Below, piece by piece: positions 39,740-49,867 of a stretch of 64,000 nucleotides of DNA. The stretch covers positions 1 through 64,000 of the forward strand of contig NZ_JNIJ01000025.1 of assembly GCF_000701345.1 (NCBI RefSeq), in the 5' to 3' direction. Within the stretch, counting starts at the first letter, position 1, and each line of letters starts with the position of its first letter. Under the pieces are notes generated by a model, which was given only the letters and a program-made list of their open reading frames with translations, did no database searches and was not told the DNA's origin. This DNA is from Bradyrhizobium sp. URHD0069 (lineage in GTDB: Bacteria; Pseudomonadota; Alphaproteobacteria; Rhizobiales; Xanthobacteraceae). The position numbers and the translations under genes were made by a program.

Positions 39740-41247
39740 TGACAACCTGGCCGATTCTTTCCGTCGTCACCTTCCTGCCGGTGGTCGGCGCGTTGATCAT
39801 CTATATCAGCCGGGGCGACGATGAAGCCGCGCGGCGCAATGCGCGCTGGATTGCGCTGTGGACCACGCTGATCACCTTCGCGGTGTCGCTGATCCTGGTC
39901 TGGCGCTTCGACCCGGCGCAGCCGGATTTTCAGTTCGTCGAAAAGGCGCCGTGGCTCGCCAACACCATCACCTATCACATGGGCGTCGACGGCATCTCGC
40001 TGCCGTTCGTGATCCTGACCACCGCATTGATGCCGCTCTGCATCATCGCGAGCTGGAAATCCGTGACGATGCGCGTGCGCGAATACATGATGGCGTTCCT
40101 GTTGTTGGAAACGCTGATGGTCGGCACCTTCTCCGCGCTCGACCTCGTGCTGTTCTACCTGTTTTTCGAGGGCGGCCTGATCCCGATGTTCCTGATCATC
40201 GGGGTGTGGGGCGGCCCGCGCCGGGTCTATGCTTCCTTCAAGTTCTTCCTCTACACGCTGCTCGGTTCGGTGCTGATGCTGCTGGCAATCATGGCGCTGT
40301 ACTGGAATGCCGGCACGACCGATATTCCGACCCTGATGCAGACCACCGTGCCGCGCTCGCTGCAGACCTGGGCATGGCTGGCGTTCTTCGCTTCGTTCGC
40401 AGTGAAGATGCCGATGTGGCCGGTGCATACCTGGCTGCCCGACGCGCATGTCGAGGCGCCTACCGCAGGCTCGGTAATCCTGGCCGCGATCCTCCTCAAG
40501 ATGGGCGGCTACGGCTTCCTGCGTTTCTCGCTGCCGATGTTCCCGATCGCGTCGCATGATTTCGCGCCGCTGATCTTCTCGCTGTCAGTCATCGCCATCA
40601 TCTACACCTCGCTGGTGGCGCTGATGCAGGAGGATATCAAGAAGCTAATCGCCTATTCCTCGGTGGCTCATATGGGCTTCGTCACCATGGGCATTTTCGC
40701 CGGCACCACCCAGGGCGTCGCCGGCGGCGTGTTCCAGATGGTGTCGCACGGCATCGTGTCGGGGGCGCTCTTCCTCTGCGTCGGCGTCGTCTACGACCGC
40801 ATGCACACCCGCGAGATCGCGGCCTATGGCGGCCTCGTCAATCGCATGCCGCTCTATGCGCTGGTGTTCATGGTGTTCACCATGGCCAATGTCGGCTTGC
40901 CCGGCACTTCCGGCTTCGTCGGTGAGTTCATGACGCTGATCGGCACCTTCAAGGTCTCGATCGCCACCGCCACTCTCGCCACCACGGGCGTCATCCTGTC
41001 AGCGGCCTATGCGTTATGGCTTTATCGCAGAGTCGTGTTCGGCGCTCTGACCAGACCGTCGCTGGCGAGCATCAAGGATCTTACCTTCCGCGAGAGCCTG
41101 ACGCTGATGCCGCTGGTGGCTCTCACCATCCTGTTCGGCTTCTACCCGAAGCCGGTGCTCGACATGTCGGCGGCGTCGGTGCAGCAACTCGTCAACAATT
41201 ACAACGCCGCAGTAACTGCCGTGAAGGCAGCCGCGCTGCCGCAGTGA
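39739..41247 (+). CDS. nuoM: NADH-quinone oxidoreductase subunit M
   Basis: Second antiporter-like subunit, 502 aa. [20 protein letters not shown] holds the key helix-5 glutamate; [20 protein letters not shown] carries conserved residues of the proton path. The ATG overlaps the nuoL stop by one base; a GTG three bases earlier is an alternative. Confidence 0.97.
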   Translation: MTTWPILSVVTFLPVVGALIIYISRGDDEAARRNARWIALWTTLITFAVSLILVWRFDPAQPDFQFVEKAPWLANTITYHMGVDGISLPFVILTTALMPLCIIASWKSVTMRVREYMMAFLLLETLMVGTFSALDLVLFYLFFEGGLIPMFLIIGVWGGPRRVYASFKFFLYTLLGSVLMLLAIMALYWNAGTTDIPTLMQTTVPRSLQTWAWLAFFASFAVKMPMWPVHTWLPDAHVEAPTAGSVILAAILLKMGGYGFLRFSLPMFPIASHDFAPLIFSLSVIAIIYTSLVALMQEDIKKLIAYSSVAHMGFVTMGIFAGTTQGVAGGVFQMVSHGIVSGALFLCVGVVYDRMHTREIAAYGGLVNRMPLYALVFMVFTMANVGLPGTSGFVGEFMTLIGTFKVSIATATLATTGVILSAAYALWLYRRVVFGALTRPSLASIKDLTFRESLTLMPLVALTILFGFYPKPVLDMSAASVQQLVNNYNAAVTAVKAAALPQ

Positions 41248-41255
41248 AGGCACTA

Positions 41256-41303
41256 GAGCATGATCCGGAAAAGCGGCAACCGGTTTTTCGAAAGATCATG
41301 CTC
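41256..41303. repeat. Palindromic repeat in the nuoM-nuoN gap, unit 1
   Basis: The ends gagcatgatc / gatcatgctc are perfect inverted repeats around a ccggaaaagcggcaaccgg core. A diverged copy lies after nuoN at 42904-42951, so it is a dispersed family. Confidence 0.75.
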
Positions 41304-41317
41304 GAACCAAGAGATGA

Positions 41318-41353
41318 GATCATGATCCGATTCGATCTAATCGGATCATGATC
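41318..41353. repeat. Palindromic repeat in the nuoM-nuoN gap, unit 2
   Basis: A perfect 15-bp inverted repeat (gatcatgatccgatt / aatcggatcatgatc) with loop cgatct lies here. It shares gatcatgatc with unit 1. The rest of the gap to nuoN (to 41465) also has a weaker repeat around gttttcg / gaaaacg. Confidence 0.8.
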
Positions 41354-41465
41354 TGGAAGCGTTTTCGGCGAAGCGAGAACCGTTTCGCGTGAAGAAAACG
41401 CGTAAAAACAAAGAGGATGAGCCTCGGTTCTGATTCAATCGGAATCGAAGTCAGGACAACGCGCC

Positions 41466-42902
41466 ATGAGCTTTGAGAGTGCAGGTTATCAGTTGCTGCC
41501 GGTGCTGCCGGAGCTTGTGCTCGCCGTGGGCGCCATGGTGCTCCTGATGTTGGGGGCCTATCGGGGCCAGCAGACCACCAGCCTCGTCACCAACCTTGCG
41601 ATTGGTCTGCTGGTATTGACCGGCGTGCTGGAGTTGGCGTTGCCGGCCGGTAAACTCACGACCTTCGACGGCAGCTTCATCGTCGACGATTTTGCCCGGT
41701 TTCTGAAAATCCTCGCCCTGATCGGCTCGGTGGCGACGCTCATTCTTTCGGCGGAATTTCTGTCCGATCCGTCGCGGCGGATTTTCGAATACCCCATCCT
41801 GGTGCTGCTCTCGACCTTGGGCATGATGGTGCTGATCTCGGCCGGCGACCTGATCATGCTCTATCTCGGGCTCGAGCTGATGTCTCTCGCGCTTTACGTG
41901 GTGGCGGCGAGCAATCGCGACAACGCGAAATCGACCGAAGCGGGTTTGAAATATTTCGTGCTGGGCGCGCTGTCGTCGGGCATGCTGCTCTACGGCGCCT
42001 CCCTGGTCTACGGCTTCACAGGCACCGTGAGTTTCGCAGGCATCGCGGCGGCGGTGAAGACCGGCAGCATCGGCGTCGTGTTCGGCCTGGTGTTCTTGCT
42101 CGCCGGGCTTTGCTTCAAGATATCGGCGGTGCCGTTCCACATGTGGACGCCCGACGTCTATGAGGGCGCCCCCACGCCGGTCACCGCGTTCTTCGCTTCC
42201 GCGCCGAAGGTCGCTGCCCTTGCGGTGTTCACCCGCGTGGCGCTCACCGCATTTCCGGGCATTCTTTTGCAGTGGCAGCAGATCGTGGTGTTCGTGGCGA
42301 TCGCCTCGATGGCGCTGGGATCGTTTGCCGCGATCGGGCAGAAGAACATCAAGCGACTGATGGCCTATTCGTCGATCGGCCATATGGGCTTCGCTCTGGT
42401 GGGGTTGGCCGCCGGCACCGCTGAGGGCGCCCAGGGCGTGCTGGTCTATATCGCGATCTATGTGGCGATGACGCTCGGCAGCTTCGCGGTGATCCTGACC
42501 ATGAAGCGCAACGGCCAGCATGTCGAAAACATCAGCGACTTTGCCGGATTGTCGCGCACCAATCCCTTGCTGGCATTCTTCTTCGCCATGCTGCTGTTTT
42601 CGCTGGCGGGCATTCCGCCGCTCGCGGGCTTTTTCGCGAAATTCTACGTGTTCATTGCGGCGATCAAGGCCGGATTATTCACATTGTCGGTGGTCGGCGT
42701 GCTCACCAGCGTGGTCGGCGCTTACTACTATCTCCTCATCATCAAGGTGATGTATTTCGATGAGCCGGTTGGCGCGCTGGATCCGATGCGCATGGAATTG
42801 CGCACGGTGCTGGCAGTCGCGGGACTCTTCAACATCTTTTTCTTCGTCTATCCGGGACCGCTGGTGAGTGCGGCCACGGTGGCGGCGAGGTCATTGTTCT
42901 AG
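41466..42902 (+). CDS. nuoN: NADH-quinone oxidoreductase subunit N
   Basis: Third antiporter-like subunit, 478 aa, closing the nuo gene set. Landmarks are [20 protein letters not shown] with the conserved Glu, [22 protein letters not shown], and [19 protein letters not shown]. It is separated from nuoM by 218 bp of palindromic repeats, the largest gap within the operon. Confidence 0.97.
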   Translation: MSFESAGYQLLPVLPELVLAVGAMVLLMLGAYRGQQTTSLVTNLAIGLLVLTGVLELALPAGKLTTFDGSFIVDDFARFLKILALIGSVATLILSAEFLSDPSRRIFEYPILVLLSTLGMMVLISAGDLIMLYLGLELMSLALYVVAASNRDNAKSTEAGLKYFVLGALSSGMLLYGASLVYGFTGTVSFAGIAAAVKTGSIGVVFGLVFLLAGLCFKISAVPFHMWTPDVYEGAPTPVTAFFASAPKVAALAVFTRVALTAFPGILLQWQQIVVFVAIASMALGSFAAIGQKNIKRLMAYSSIGHMGFALVGLAAGTAEGAQGVLVYIAIYVAMTLGSFAVILTMKRNGQHVENISDFAGLSRTNPLLAFFFAMLLFSLAGIPPLAGFFAKFYVFIAAIKAGLFTLSVVGVLTSVVGAYYYLLIIKVMYFDEPVGALDPMRMELRTVLAVAGLFNIFFFVYPGPLVSAATVAARSLF

Positions 42903-42903
42903 A

Positions 42904-42951
42904 TATGATCCCGAAAAGTGGACCCCCGGCTTTCGGAGAAGATCATGCCCA
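42904..42951. repeat. Palindromic repeat after nuoN
   Basis: The stretch tatgatcccgaaaagtgg to gatcatgccc is a diverged copy of the unit at 41256-41303 with the same inverted ends. It separates nuoN from birA. Confidence 0.65.
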
Positions 42952-43002
42952 AACAGCACATCCGCGCCCGGACGGATTTGGCAAAGCCGGATCACCCCTG
43001 AG

Positions 43003-43815
43003 ATGATATTCTCGCTCGGTCATCGAGCCGTATCGGCGGGCTATCGGCTCGCTGCCTTCGAGAGCATCGGCTCAACCAATGCGGAAGCCATGTCGCGCGC
43101 GCGCGATGGCGAGCGCGGGCCGATGTGGTTTGTGACATCGGAGCAGACAGCCGGGCGCGGACGGCGCCATCGGCGCTGGATCGCGCCGCGCGGTAACCTC
43201 GCCAGCAGCATCCTGGAGGTGATCGAGGTCTCGCCGGCCGTCGCGGCGACACTGGGCTTTGCGGCGGGACTGGCGCTGGAGGCGGCGCTGCAAAAAGTAA
43301 GCATCGAAGCGTCGTTGAGATCGGCGGGATCGGACCATATGAAATTCTCGCTGAAATGGCCCAACGACGTGCTGGCGGGGCGCCAAAAACTCGCCGGCAT
43401 CCTGCTGGAAGCCGAGGCCGTGACCGCCGATCAGCTCGCCGTCGTGGTGGGCATCGGCACCAACGTAATCGCTGCGCCCGAGTGCACCCCGACGCCTGCG
43501 ACCTCGCTTGCGGCGCTCGGCGTCCATATCGGCGCGGAGGAATTATTCGCTTGCCTGTCGGACGCCTGGGCGGAATTTCGCGGCATCTGGGACGATGGCC
43601 GCGGCTTTACCGAGATTCGGCGACTATGGTTGGAGCGCGCGGCCGGACTCGGAGAGAAAGTTGCGATCCTGACCAACGGCTCCGCCGTGGAGGGCATATT
43701 CGACACCATCGACGAGGCAGGCTGTCTGATCGTGCGGACGGCCGACGGCAAGCGGGTCCCGATATCCGCGGGTGACGTTCATTTCGGCTCGGCGGCATCG
43801 GCAGGAGCAGCCTGA
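43003..43815 (+). CDS. birA: Biotin--[acetyl-CoA-carboxylase] ligase
   Basis: Attaches biotin to the carboxylase carrier protein by way of biotinyl-AMP. The 270 aa contain the active-site loop SEQTAGRGRRHRRWIAPRGN, the KWPNDVL motif and GIGTNV. The N-terminal DNA-binding domain of E. coli BirA is absent, so this is a class I ligase and not a repressor. The stop overlaps the ATG of the next gene by one base. Confidence 0.95.
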   Translation: MIFSLGHRAVSAGYRLAAFESIGSTNAEAMSRARDGERGPMWFVTSEQTAGRGRRHRRWIAPRGNLASSILEVIEVSPAVAATLGFAAGLALEAALQKVSIEASLRSAGSDHMKFSLKWPNDVLAGRQKLAGILLEAEAVTADQLAVVVGIGTNVIAAPECTPTPATSLAALGVHIGAEELFACLSDAWAEFRGIWDDGRGFTEIRRLWLERAAGLGEKVAILTNGSAVEGIFDTIDEAGCLIVRTADGKRVPISAGDVHFGSAASAGAA

Positions 43816-45485
43816 TGGCGCGACCGGACGAACTGACCTTCGCGCCCCTTGGCGGCGTCGGCGAGATCGGCATGAACCTGTCGATTTACGGCCTCGGCAA
43901 CCGCCATCAGCGTTCCTGGCTCGCGATCGATCTCGGCGTGTCCTTTGGTGACGAGGAACACCTGCCGGGCATCGACCTGATCATGCCCGATATCCAGTTT
44001 CTTGAAAAAGAGCGCAACAATCTCGTTGGCCTCGTGCTGACGCACGCCCACGAAGATCACTTCGGCGCCATCATCGAGCTGTGGCCGAAGCTGAAATGCC
44101 CGATCTACGCGACGCAATTCAGCGCCGCCCTGTTCGAAGCGAAATGCGCTTCCGAGCGCAATCCGCCGAAAATTCCGGTCACGGTGGTACCCTCGGGCGG
44201 CCGCATCGATCTCGGGCCGTTCAACGTCGAATTCATTCCGGTGGCGCATTCGATTCCGGAATCGCATGCGCTGGCGATCCGTACGGAAGTGGGCACTGTG
44301 CTGCACACCGGAGACTGGAAGATCGATCCGACGCCGATCATCGGCGTGCCGACCGACGAGCGGCGATTGCGCGAGCTCGGCGATGCCGGCGTGCTGGCGC
44401 TGGTCGGCGATTCCACCAATGCGGTGCGGGAAGGGCGCTCGCCGTCGGAAGCCGAGGTTTCCAAGACCATCACCGAGCTGGTGAAGGCGGCCAAAGGTCG
44501 TGTCGCCGTGACTACGTTTGCTTCCAACGTCGCGCGGCTGCGCGCGGTCGCGGATGCGGCACGCGCCGCCGGACGCGAGGTCGTGGTGGTCGGCCGCGCC
44601 ATGGAGCGCGTGGTGCAGGTGGCGCGCGAGACCGGCTATCTCGACGGCGTGCAGAAGTTCCGCGGCGCCGATCTCTACGGCCATTTCCCGCCCGACAAGG
44701 TGCTGGCGCTGTGCACCGGAAGCCAGGGCGAGCCGCGCGCGGCGCTGGCGCGCATCGCCAATGACGATCATCCGGAGGTGACGCTCAACAAGGGCGACTG
44801 CGTGATTTTTTCCTCGCGTACGATTCCCGGCAACGAGAAGGCGGTCGGCGCCATCATCAATGGCCTCATCACCCAGGGCGTCGAGGTCATTACCGACCGC
44901 ACCCACCTCGTGCATGTGTCCGGCCACCCGCGCCGCGACGAGCTGCGCGACATGATTTCGTGGGTGCGCCCGCAGCTGCTGATCCCCGTCCATGGCGAGG
45001 CGCTGCATCTGTTCGAGCACGCCAAGCTGGCGCGATCCGCCGGCGTGCCCAAGGTGCTGATCTGCCGCAACGGCGATCTGGTGAAGCTCGGACCGGGCGA
45101 TCCCGGTATCATCGCGGAACTGCCGTCGGGACGGCTCTACAAGGATGGCTCGATTCTGGAGGATTCCAAGTCACGCGCGGTAGTCGAGCGAAGGCGAATG
45201 GGATTTGCCGGCTGCGCCTTCGTAGCCATCGCCATGACCGAAACGGGCGAGCTGGCCGACGACCCCGAGGTTGATCTGGTCGGCATACCCGAGAAGAATA
45301 CGGCCGGAGAGACCATCGACGAGATCGTGTTCGACGTGGTGGTATCTACGATCGAAGGCCTGGCGCGTCCTCGGCGGCGCGACCCTGACGCGCTGGCGGA
45401 ATCGGTGCGCCGGGCGGTGCGGGCGTCAATCAGCGAGCAGTGGGGCAAGAAGCCGCTGTGCCTGATACACGTTCTGACGGTTTAG
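43815..45485 (+). CDS. rnj: Ribonuclease J
   Basis: Metallo-beta-lactamase/beta-CASP ribonuclease with endo- and 5'-exonuclease activity in RNA maturation and decay. The protein is 556 aa. The zinc motif is LTHAHEDHFGAI; other ligands lie in VAHSIPESHALAI, LHTGDWKID and LIPVHGEALHLFEHA. The C-terminal region is helical. Alphaproteobacteria often carry both RNase E and RNase J. Co-directional with birA. Confidence 0.95.
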   Translation: MARPDELTFAPLGGVGEIGMNLSIYGLGNRHQRSWLAIDLGVSFGDEEHLPGIDLIMPDIQFLEKERNNLVGLVLTHAHEDHFGAIIELWPKLKCPIYATQFSAALFEAKCASERNPPKIPVTVVPSGGRIDLGPFNVEFIPVAHSIPESHALAIRTEVGTVLHTGDWKIDPTPIIGVPTDERRLRELGDAGVLALVGDSTNAVREGRSPSEAEVSKTITELVKAAKGRVAVTTFASNVARLRAVADAARAAGREVVVVGRAMERVVQVARETGYLDGVQKFRGADLYGHFPPDKVLALCTGSQGEPRAALARIANDDHPEVTLNKGDCVIFSSRTIPGNEKAVGAIINGLITQGVEVITDRTHLVHVSGHPRRDELRDMISWVRPQLLIPVHGEALHLFEHAKLARSAGVPKVLICRNGDLVKLGPGDPGIIAELPSGRLYKDGSILEDSKSRAVVERRRMGFAGCAFVAIAMTETGELADDPEVDLVGIPEKNTAGETIDEIVFDVVVSTIEGLARPRRRDPDALAESVRRAVRASISEQWGKKPLCLIHVLTV

Positions 45486-45506
45486 GTTTAAGGCAGAGGG
45501 AGCACC

Positions 45507-45911
45507 ATGCTGGGCCGGCTCAATCATGTAGCGATCGCGGTGAGGGACGCCGAGAAGGCCGCCAAGATCTATGGCGCGGCGTTCGGTGCCGACATCTCGG
45601 CGGCGGTGCCATTGCCGGAGCACGGGGTCATTACCGTGTTCGTGACCCTGCCCAACACCAAGATCGAATTCATCCAGCCGCTCGGCGAAGCTTCGCCGAT
45701 CGCCAAATTTCTGGAGCGCAACGCCGACGGCGGCATCCACCACGTCTGTTATGACGTGCCCGACATCATTGCGGCGCGCGACACCCTGATCAAGGAGGGT
45801 GCGCGCGTGCTCGGCGACGGTATCCCGAAGATTGGCGCGCATGGCAAGCCGGTGCTGTTTCTGCATCCGAAGGATTTTTCCGGCGCGCTCGTCGAAATCG
45901 AGCAGGCTTGA
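45507..45911 (+). CDS. mce: Methylmalonyl-CoA epimerase
   Basis: Interconverts (2R)- and (2S)-methylmalonyl-CoA in propionyl-CoA breakdown. The protein is 134 aa with a VOC fold. Metal ligands fit the His in LNHVAIAV, Glu in TKIEFIQPL, His in GGIHHVCYDV and Glu near the C-terminus. GAGGGAG precedes the ATG. It follows rnj by 21 bp. Confidence 0.93.
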   Translation: MLGRLNHVAIAVRDAEKAAKIYGAAFGADISAAVPLPEHGVITVFVTLPNTKIEFIQPLGEASPIAKFLERNADGGIHHVCYDVPDIIAARDTLIKEGARVLGDGIPKIGAHGKPVLFLHPKDFSGALVEIEQA

Positions 45912-45917
45912 CGCCAG

Positions 45918-46205
45918 ATGGTCTACTCAATCTCAACGGCGTTCGCGATCTACTTCGTGCTGTGGTGGATCGTGCTGTTTCTGACGCTGCCGTTCGGCAT
46001 ACGCAGCCAGCACGAAGACGATGAAGGCGCGGGTCAGATAATTCCTGGCACCGATCCCGGCGCGCCGATCGCGAGCGGGATGGGCCGCAAGCTGATCTGG
46101 ACCACGGTGATCTCTGCGATCATTTTCGCCGTTGCGATGGTGGCCTACAATGCGGGCTACCTGAATATCGAGCGACTGTCGAAACTGATGTCGATACCGC
46201 TCTGA
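45918..46205 (+). CDS. DUF1467 family membrane protein
   Basis: The protein is 95 aa with two membrane helices (about 8-27 and 61-80) flanking a polar loop (RSQHEDDEGAGQIIPGTDPG). It starts 6 bp after mce. The family sits near mce and proS in many alphaproteobacteria but has no assigned function. Confidence 0.85.
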   Translation: MVYSISTAFAIYFVLWWIVLFLTLPFGIRSQHEDDEGAGQIIPGTDPGAPIASGMGRKLIWTTVISAIIFAVAMVAYNAGYLNIERLSKLMSIPL

Positions 46206-46215
46206 GCGAACCGAT

Positions 46216-46385
46216 CTAGCGGGGCTTGGGGAAACAGCGCCAGCTCGATCCCTTCACGAGATCGTTTGCCTCGCGCCGAACATCGCTTCGGTTTCAGGGT
46301 GTTCGCGAAACAGCCACCGATAGACCAGCGGCGTTAAGCCCTCACAACGCTCGGCGGCCAGTTCAAAGCTGTGCGGGATCGGATT
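46216..46385 (-). pseudogene. Remnant of a globin-like protein gene
   Basis: On the minus strand one frame reads SFELAAERCEGLTPLVYRWLF, given here in part, then a one-base shift gives EHPETEAMFGAR, and a second shift gives ANDLVKGS. Joined, they resemble the first helices of small bacterial globins (pattern LVYxxLFxxHPExxxxF). There is no start codon, two frameshifts are needed, and the rest of the domain is absent. I call it a decayed fragment. Confidence 0.5.
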
Positions 46386-46450
46386 GCTTCGCGCATCGTT
46401 TCAGCATCTTGCAAAAGGAGGGCAGAGGGCAAGCCTGCTAAAAAAAGAGA

Positions 46451-46520
46451 GCAGGGCCCGCGCCCCGCTCCAAAGAAACAAGCCCCGCTTCAAAGAAACG
46501 AGCCCCGCTTCAAAGAAAAA
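46451..46520. repeat. Tandem 20-bp repeats
   Basis: Units caaagaaacaagccccgctt (46471) and caaagaaacgagccccgctt (46491) differ at one base, with partial units on both sides. They abut the hairpin at 46522-46543. Confidence 0.75.
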
Positions 46521-46543
46521 AGAGCAGGGCGCAAGCCCTGCTC
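46515..46543 (-). terminator. Hairpin with T-run on the minus strand
   Basis: The perfect 9-bp stem gagcagggc / gccctgctc with loop gcaa is followed on the minus strand by six T. It may be the terminator of a lost minus-strand gene, or may serve plus-strand transcripts weakly. Confidence 0.55.
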
Positions 46544-47006
46544 AAAATTGTGTCGACCCTATTTCCCCGAAAATGTGGATTTGATCTTGGTTGACGGGGC
46601 GACGCCGCTTGTGCGCGCCAGGGCTCCTCCCGAGACTTGGACCACCAGACTTCGCCTTGCGGCTCGCCTGAGCCTTTATCCGTAGACCATCTTTTTCGCC
46701 TTGTCACCTTTTTTGGCAACGATTGTTCAAAATTCGATCAATTTGCGAAATGATTGGTATTTCGCCGTCCCAAAGTTGTATTCGGCTGCGCGGATATCTC
46801 GGGATAAGGCAACAGGGCCGAAAAGAACTTGAGAAAGACTGTCGCACAACAACACCGGCGCCCTCCCGTTATTTCATTGTTATTCCCCCCAGAAGAATCT
46901 TGCTTTCGAGCTCCGCGGCGACGCGGCCGCAAAAGGTTGGGAACCGACCTCGACTTGCGACGTCCTGCGTGGTTAGTTATCGGTATTGGAACAGGTGGAC
47001 TCGTTG
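46544..47006. other. Upstream region of the copper cluster
   Basis: No gene is visible. This stretch is AT-richer than its surroundings and should contain the promoter of the cluster that starts at 47007. Confidence 0.4.
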
Positions 47007-47381
47007 ATGCGCCGGCGGTTGCGGAAGTTCCTTCCAATCGTCCTGATTGCCCTGGTGGTGCAGATCTTCGCACCGATCGCGGCATGCTGGGCGGCCGGCA
47101 TCGCCGCCTCAGATCCCCTGTATGCGGCTGCGATCTGTCACGACAACGGGGCTTCGAGTTCCGGCCAGACCGATCAGACCGGTCAGCCCCGTGCCCATGA
47201 CGGCTGCTGTTCGGTCTGCAGCGTCGCCCATAACGGCGCGCCGATTGACGCGCCTCAGGCCGCGGTCACGACACCTTATCGCGCCTCCGAGCGCGTGGTC
47301 TGGCTCGATCCCGCCCCGGGCCTGCTCGGATCCCGAACCGGCTTTCACGCCCAAGCCCGCGCGCCGCCCTCCATTTCCTGA
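47007..47381 (+). CDS. DUF2946-type secreted protein
   Basis: The protein is 124 aa. A signal peptide (RRRLRKFLPIVLIALVVQIF) runs into PIAACWAAG, then a Cys/His-bearing region AAICHDNG and DGCCSVCSVAHNG. DUF2946 proteins are commonly found beside copper-handling genes and TonB receptors. The ATG at 47007 has AGGTGGA upstream and is preferred to the Met at 46986. Confidence 0.75.
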   Translation: MRRRLRKFLPIVLIALVVQIFAPIAACWAAGIAASDPLYAAAICHDNGASSSGQTDQTGQPRAHDGCCSVCSVAHNGAPIDAPQAAVTTPYRASERVVWLDPAPGLLGSRTGFHAQARAPPSIS

Positions 47382-47470
47382 CCGAAGAACCTCGCGATCG
47401 GTGCGGTTACTGCCGCGCCGGATAGTGCCGTTGAGCAGACTGGCCACAGCGCCAGTGTCAGGATTTTCAG

Positions 47471-49867
47471 GTGTTTCGTTATCGTGCTTTAAGTAGCACC
47501 AGCACGCTCGTGCTTTGCAGCGCGCTTTGCGCAATCCCTTCTATGACAAAGGCCCAGACGGCGGATCGGTCGCTGCCGCCGGTCACCATTGACGCGCCTC
47601 CTGAGCTTCGGGCCCGACCCGCCGCGCAGAAGCCAAGAGTTCGTTCCTCCTCCGCCCGGCAGCAGACGAGGCCGGTTGCGACCGCTCCGACCCCGGTATC
47701 GGTTTCGAACACGAACCTTACGGCGAGCGCCGCGGTTGCCAAACTGTATCAGACACCAACGGGACAGACGGAGACGACCATCGATCGAAGCCAATTCGAG
47801 TACAGGCCCGCGTTTTCAGTCGGCGACGTCTTGCGCGATAGCCCCGGGGTCTCTGTGAAACAGGGCAACGGGCCACGCGATCTTGGCATCTCTATCCGAG
47901 GTTCCAACGCCCGCAACGCTTTTGGCATCCGGAATATCGTGATCTTTGACGACGGCTTCCCGGTCACGCAGCCGGATGGCCTTTCGCGCAGCGACCTTAT
48001 CGACCCACGCGCCTACGCCGCCATCGATGTCATCAGGGGGCCGTCGTCGGCGCTCTATGGCAACTACGCGACCGGCGGCGCGCTCAATTTCCGGACACGG
48101 CCGGGCGGCACTATCGACGGGGTGGAATATGGGGTCGATGGCGGGAGTTTCGGCTATCTCAACAACTATCTGGCTGCCGGCAAGAAGGTCGGCAACTTCG
48201 AGGCCTCGCTGTTTGCGAGCGACGCGCGAGGCGATGGCTTCATCGACAATAGCTGGTTCAACACGCAGACGGTCAATTTTCTCGGGACCCTGCAGGCAAC
48301 TCCCGACGATCGCTTCACGGTCAAGTTCATCAACAACGATCTGAGCGCGCGGCTGCCAATCCGGCTGTCGCTCAACCAGTACAACCGAAATCCCTTCCAG
48401 GCGGGATGCGATGCTGCGGGGGTTGCCGGGTGCGGATCAGTCCTCCTGTTTAACAACGGCTTCAATGGTGCGAGGAGTTCCGTCACCGCGGTGCAGGCCG
48501 GCCTTGGACGGGATGACCGCCGGACTATCGTCGGCGGCCGCTGGGAACACGATTTCGACAATCAGACGACTTGGCGCAACCAGTTCGTCTTCGATGATCG
48601 CAATATCAGTCAGCCAACCGGAACGACCAGCGCGATCGGCGATTTCCCTTCCTACAATTACATGAGCGACGTGACCAGGCGTGGCGAAATCCTTGGCATG
48701 GAGTCGACGACGTATTTCGGCGGCTTCTACAACACGCTGGTTGCATCGAGCGATACGCGTAACGTAATGCCGGGCGGCAATGCCAGACTGGGCCTGCTTC
48801 AGAGCAACACATTCAGTGACACTTCGAACTATGGGGTTCATGCGCGGCAAGAGCTGAAGCTGAATCCGAACCTGACGGCGGTTGCAGGCATTGGATGGGA
48901 AACGACGCATCTAAAGGGGATCAATACCGTCTACAATTACAACACACCTAATGTTCCGACGGCGACGATCCGTCCGCCAACGACCGCCGACCGGCAATTT
49001 CAGAATACCGCCCCCGAACTGGCGTTGCTCTACAGACTGAACAACGAGTGGCAATTTCGCGGCCGCGTCGCCACCGGGTATGGGACGCCGCAGGTCGGAA
49101 ACCTCTTTGTTCTCTCCGACGGTCAGAACGGCAACAATACGCAGCTAAAGACGCAAAAGAACCTCGGTTATGACCTCGGCTTCGACTGGACGCCGAACAA
49201 CGCGCTCAAGCTGAGTGTGACCGGCTTCTATGAATTCTTCAAAGACGAACTGGTCACTCAGGCAACCCCGGCCAACACACCGAATGCGAGCTTCACGTTC
49301 AATGCGCCGAGATCGGAGCATCGCGGGGTGGAGCTTGCCGCGGACTGGAAGTTCCATCCCGGTTGGCGGGTCTTGGCGGCTTATACCTATCTCGATGAGG
49401 TTTACACCGAATACACGGAGAACATCACCAACGGCGCGGTCTTCAGCTTCAACCGGGCAGGAAACAAGATTCCCGGTATCTCGCCGAACGAACTGACGGC
49501 ACGGCTTGGTTATGACGAGTTCTCGGGACCGCTGGCAGGGCTCGGTGCGTTCGTCGAGGTCCAGTGGAAGGACTCGTTCTACATGGACAACGCCAATCTG
49601 CTGAAGGCGCCCGGCTACGAACTGGTCAATCTCAATGTGCACTACAAGACCAATTTGGCGTCGGACTACCTCAGGTCATTGAGCCTTTATCTGGAGGTGA
49701 GAAACGTGTTCGACCGGACATATGTTGCTTCCGCGAACAACATCGGGAATTCGGTCACCGCTCTCGGCGTTCAAAATCCCGCGAGCATCCTGGCGAACAC
49801 GACCGGTTCGATCTATGCCGGGTCGCCCCGAGCTTTTGTCGCTGGAATGAAAGTGGCGTTCAAATGA
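47471..49867 (+). CDS. TonB-dependent outer-membrane receptor, probably for copper
   Basis: The protein is 798 aa with GTG start. It has a signal peptide (to about TKA-QT), a proline-rich linker, a plug domain (about 110-230: SVGDVLRDSPGVSVKQGNGP, RNIVIFDDGFPVTQPDG, VIRGPSSALYGNYATGGALN) and a 22-strand barrel ending in a terminal aromatic-rich strand ...VAGMKVAFK with final Phe-Lys. The substrate is inferred from neighbours (DUF2946, PCu(A)C, TlpA-like); siderophore uptake cannot be excluded. Its stop overlaps the next start (ATGA). Confidence 0.88.
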   Translation: MFRYRALSSTSTLVLCSALCAIPSMTKAQTADRSLPPVTIDAPPELRARPAAQKPRVRSSSARQQTRPVATAPTPVSVSNTNLTASAAVAKLYQTPTGQTETTIDRSQFEYRPAFSVGDVLRDSPGVSVKQGNGPRDLGISIRGSNARNAFGIRNIVIFDDGFPVTQPDGLSRSDLIDPRAYAAIDVIRGPSSALYGNYATGGALNFRTRPGGTIDGVEYGVDGGSFGYLNNYLAAGKKVGNFEASLFASDARGDGFIDNSWFNTQTVNFLGTLQATPDDRFTVKFINNDLSARLPIRLSLNQYNRNPFQAGCDAAGVAGCGSVLLFNNGFNGARSSVTAVQAGLGRDDRRTIVGGRWEHDFDNQTTWRNQFVFDDRNISQPTGTTSAIGDFPSYNYMSDVTRRGEILGMESTTYFGGFYNTLVASSDTRNVMPGGNARLGLLQSNTFSDTSNYGVHARQELKLNPNLTAVAGIGWETTHLKGINTVYNYNTPNVPTATIRPPTTADRQFQNTAPELALLYRLNNEWQFRGRVATGYGTPQVGNLFVLSDGQNGNNTQLKTQKNLGYDLGFDWTPNNALKLSVTGFYEFFKDELVTQATPANTPNASFTFNAPRSEHRGVELAADWKFHPGWRVLAAYTYLDEVYTEYTENITNGAVFSFNRAGNKIPGISPNELTARLGYDEFSGPLAGLGAFVEVQWKDSFYMDNANLLKAPGYELVNLNVHYKTNLASDYLRSLSLYLEVRNVFDRTYVASANNIGNSVTALGVQNPASILANTTGSIYAGSPRAFVAGMKVAFK

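Noticed and set aside
46451-46520. CRISPR-like reading of the tandem repeats
   Set aside because: Units are contiguous with no spacers and no cas genes are present anywhere in the window.
46371-46685. 104-codon ORF across the tandem repeats
   Set aside because: Composition is set by the 20-bp repeats and hairpin; no coding signature.
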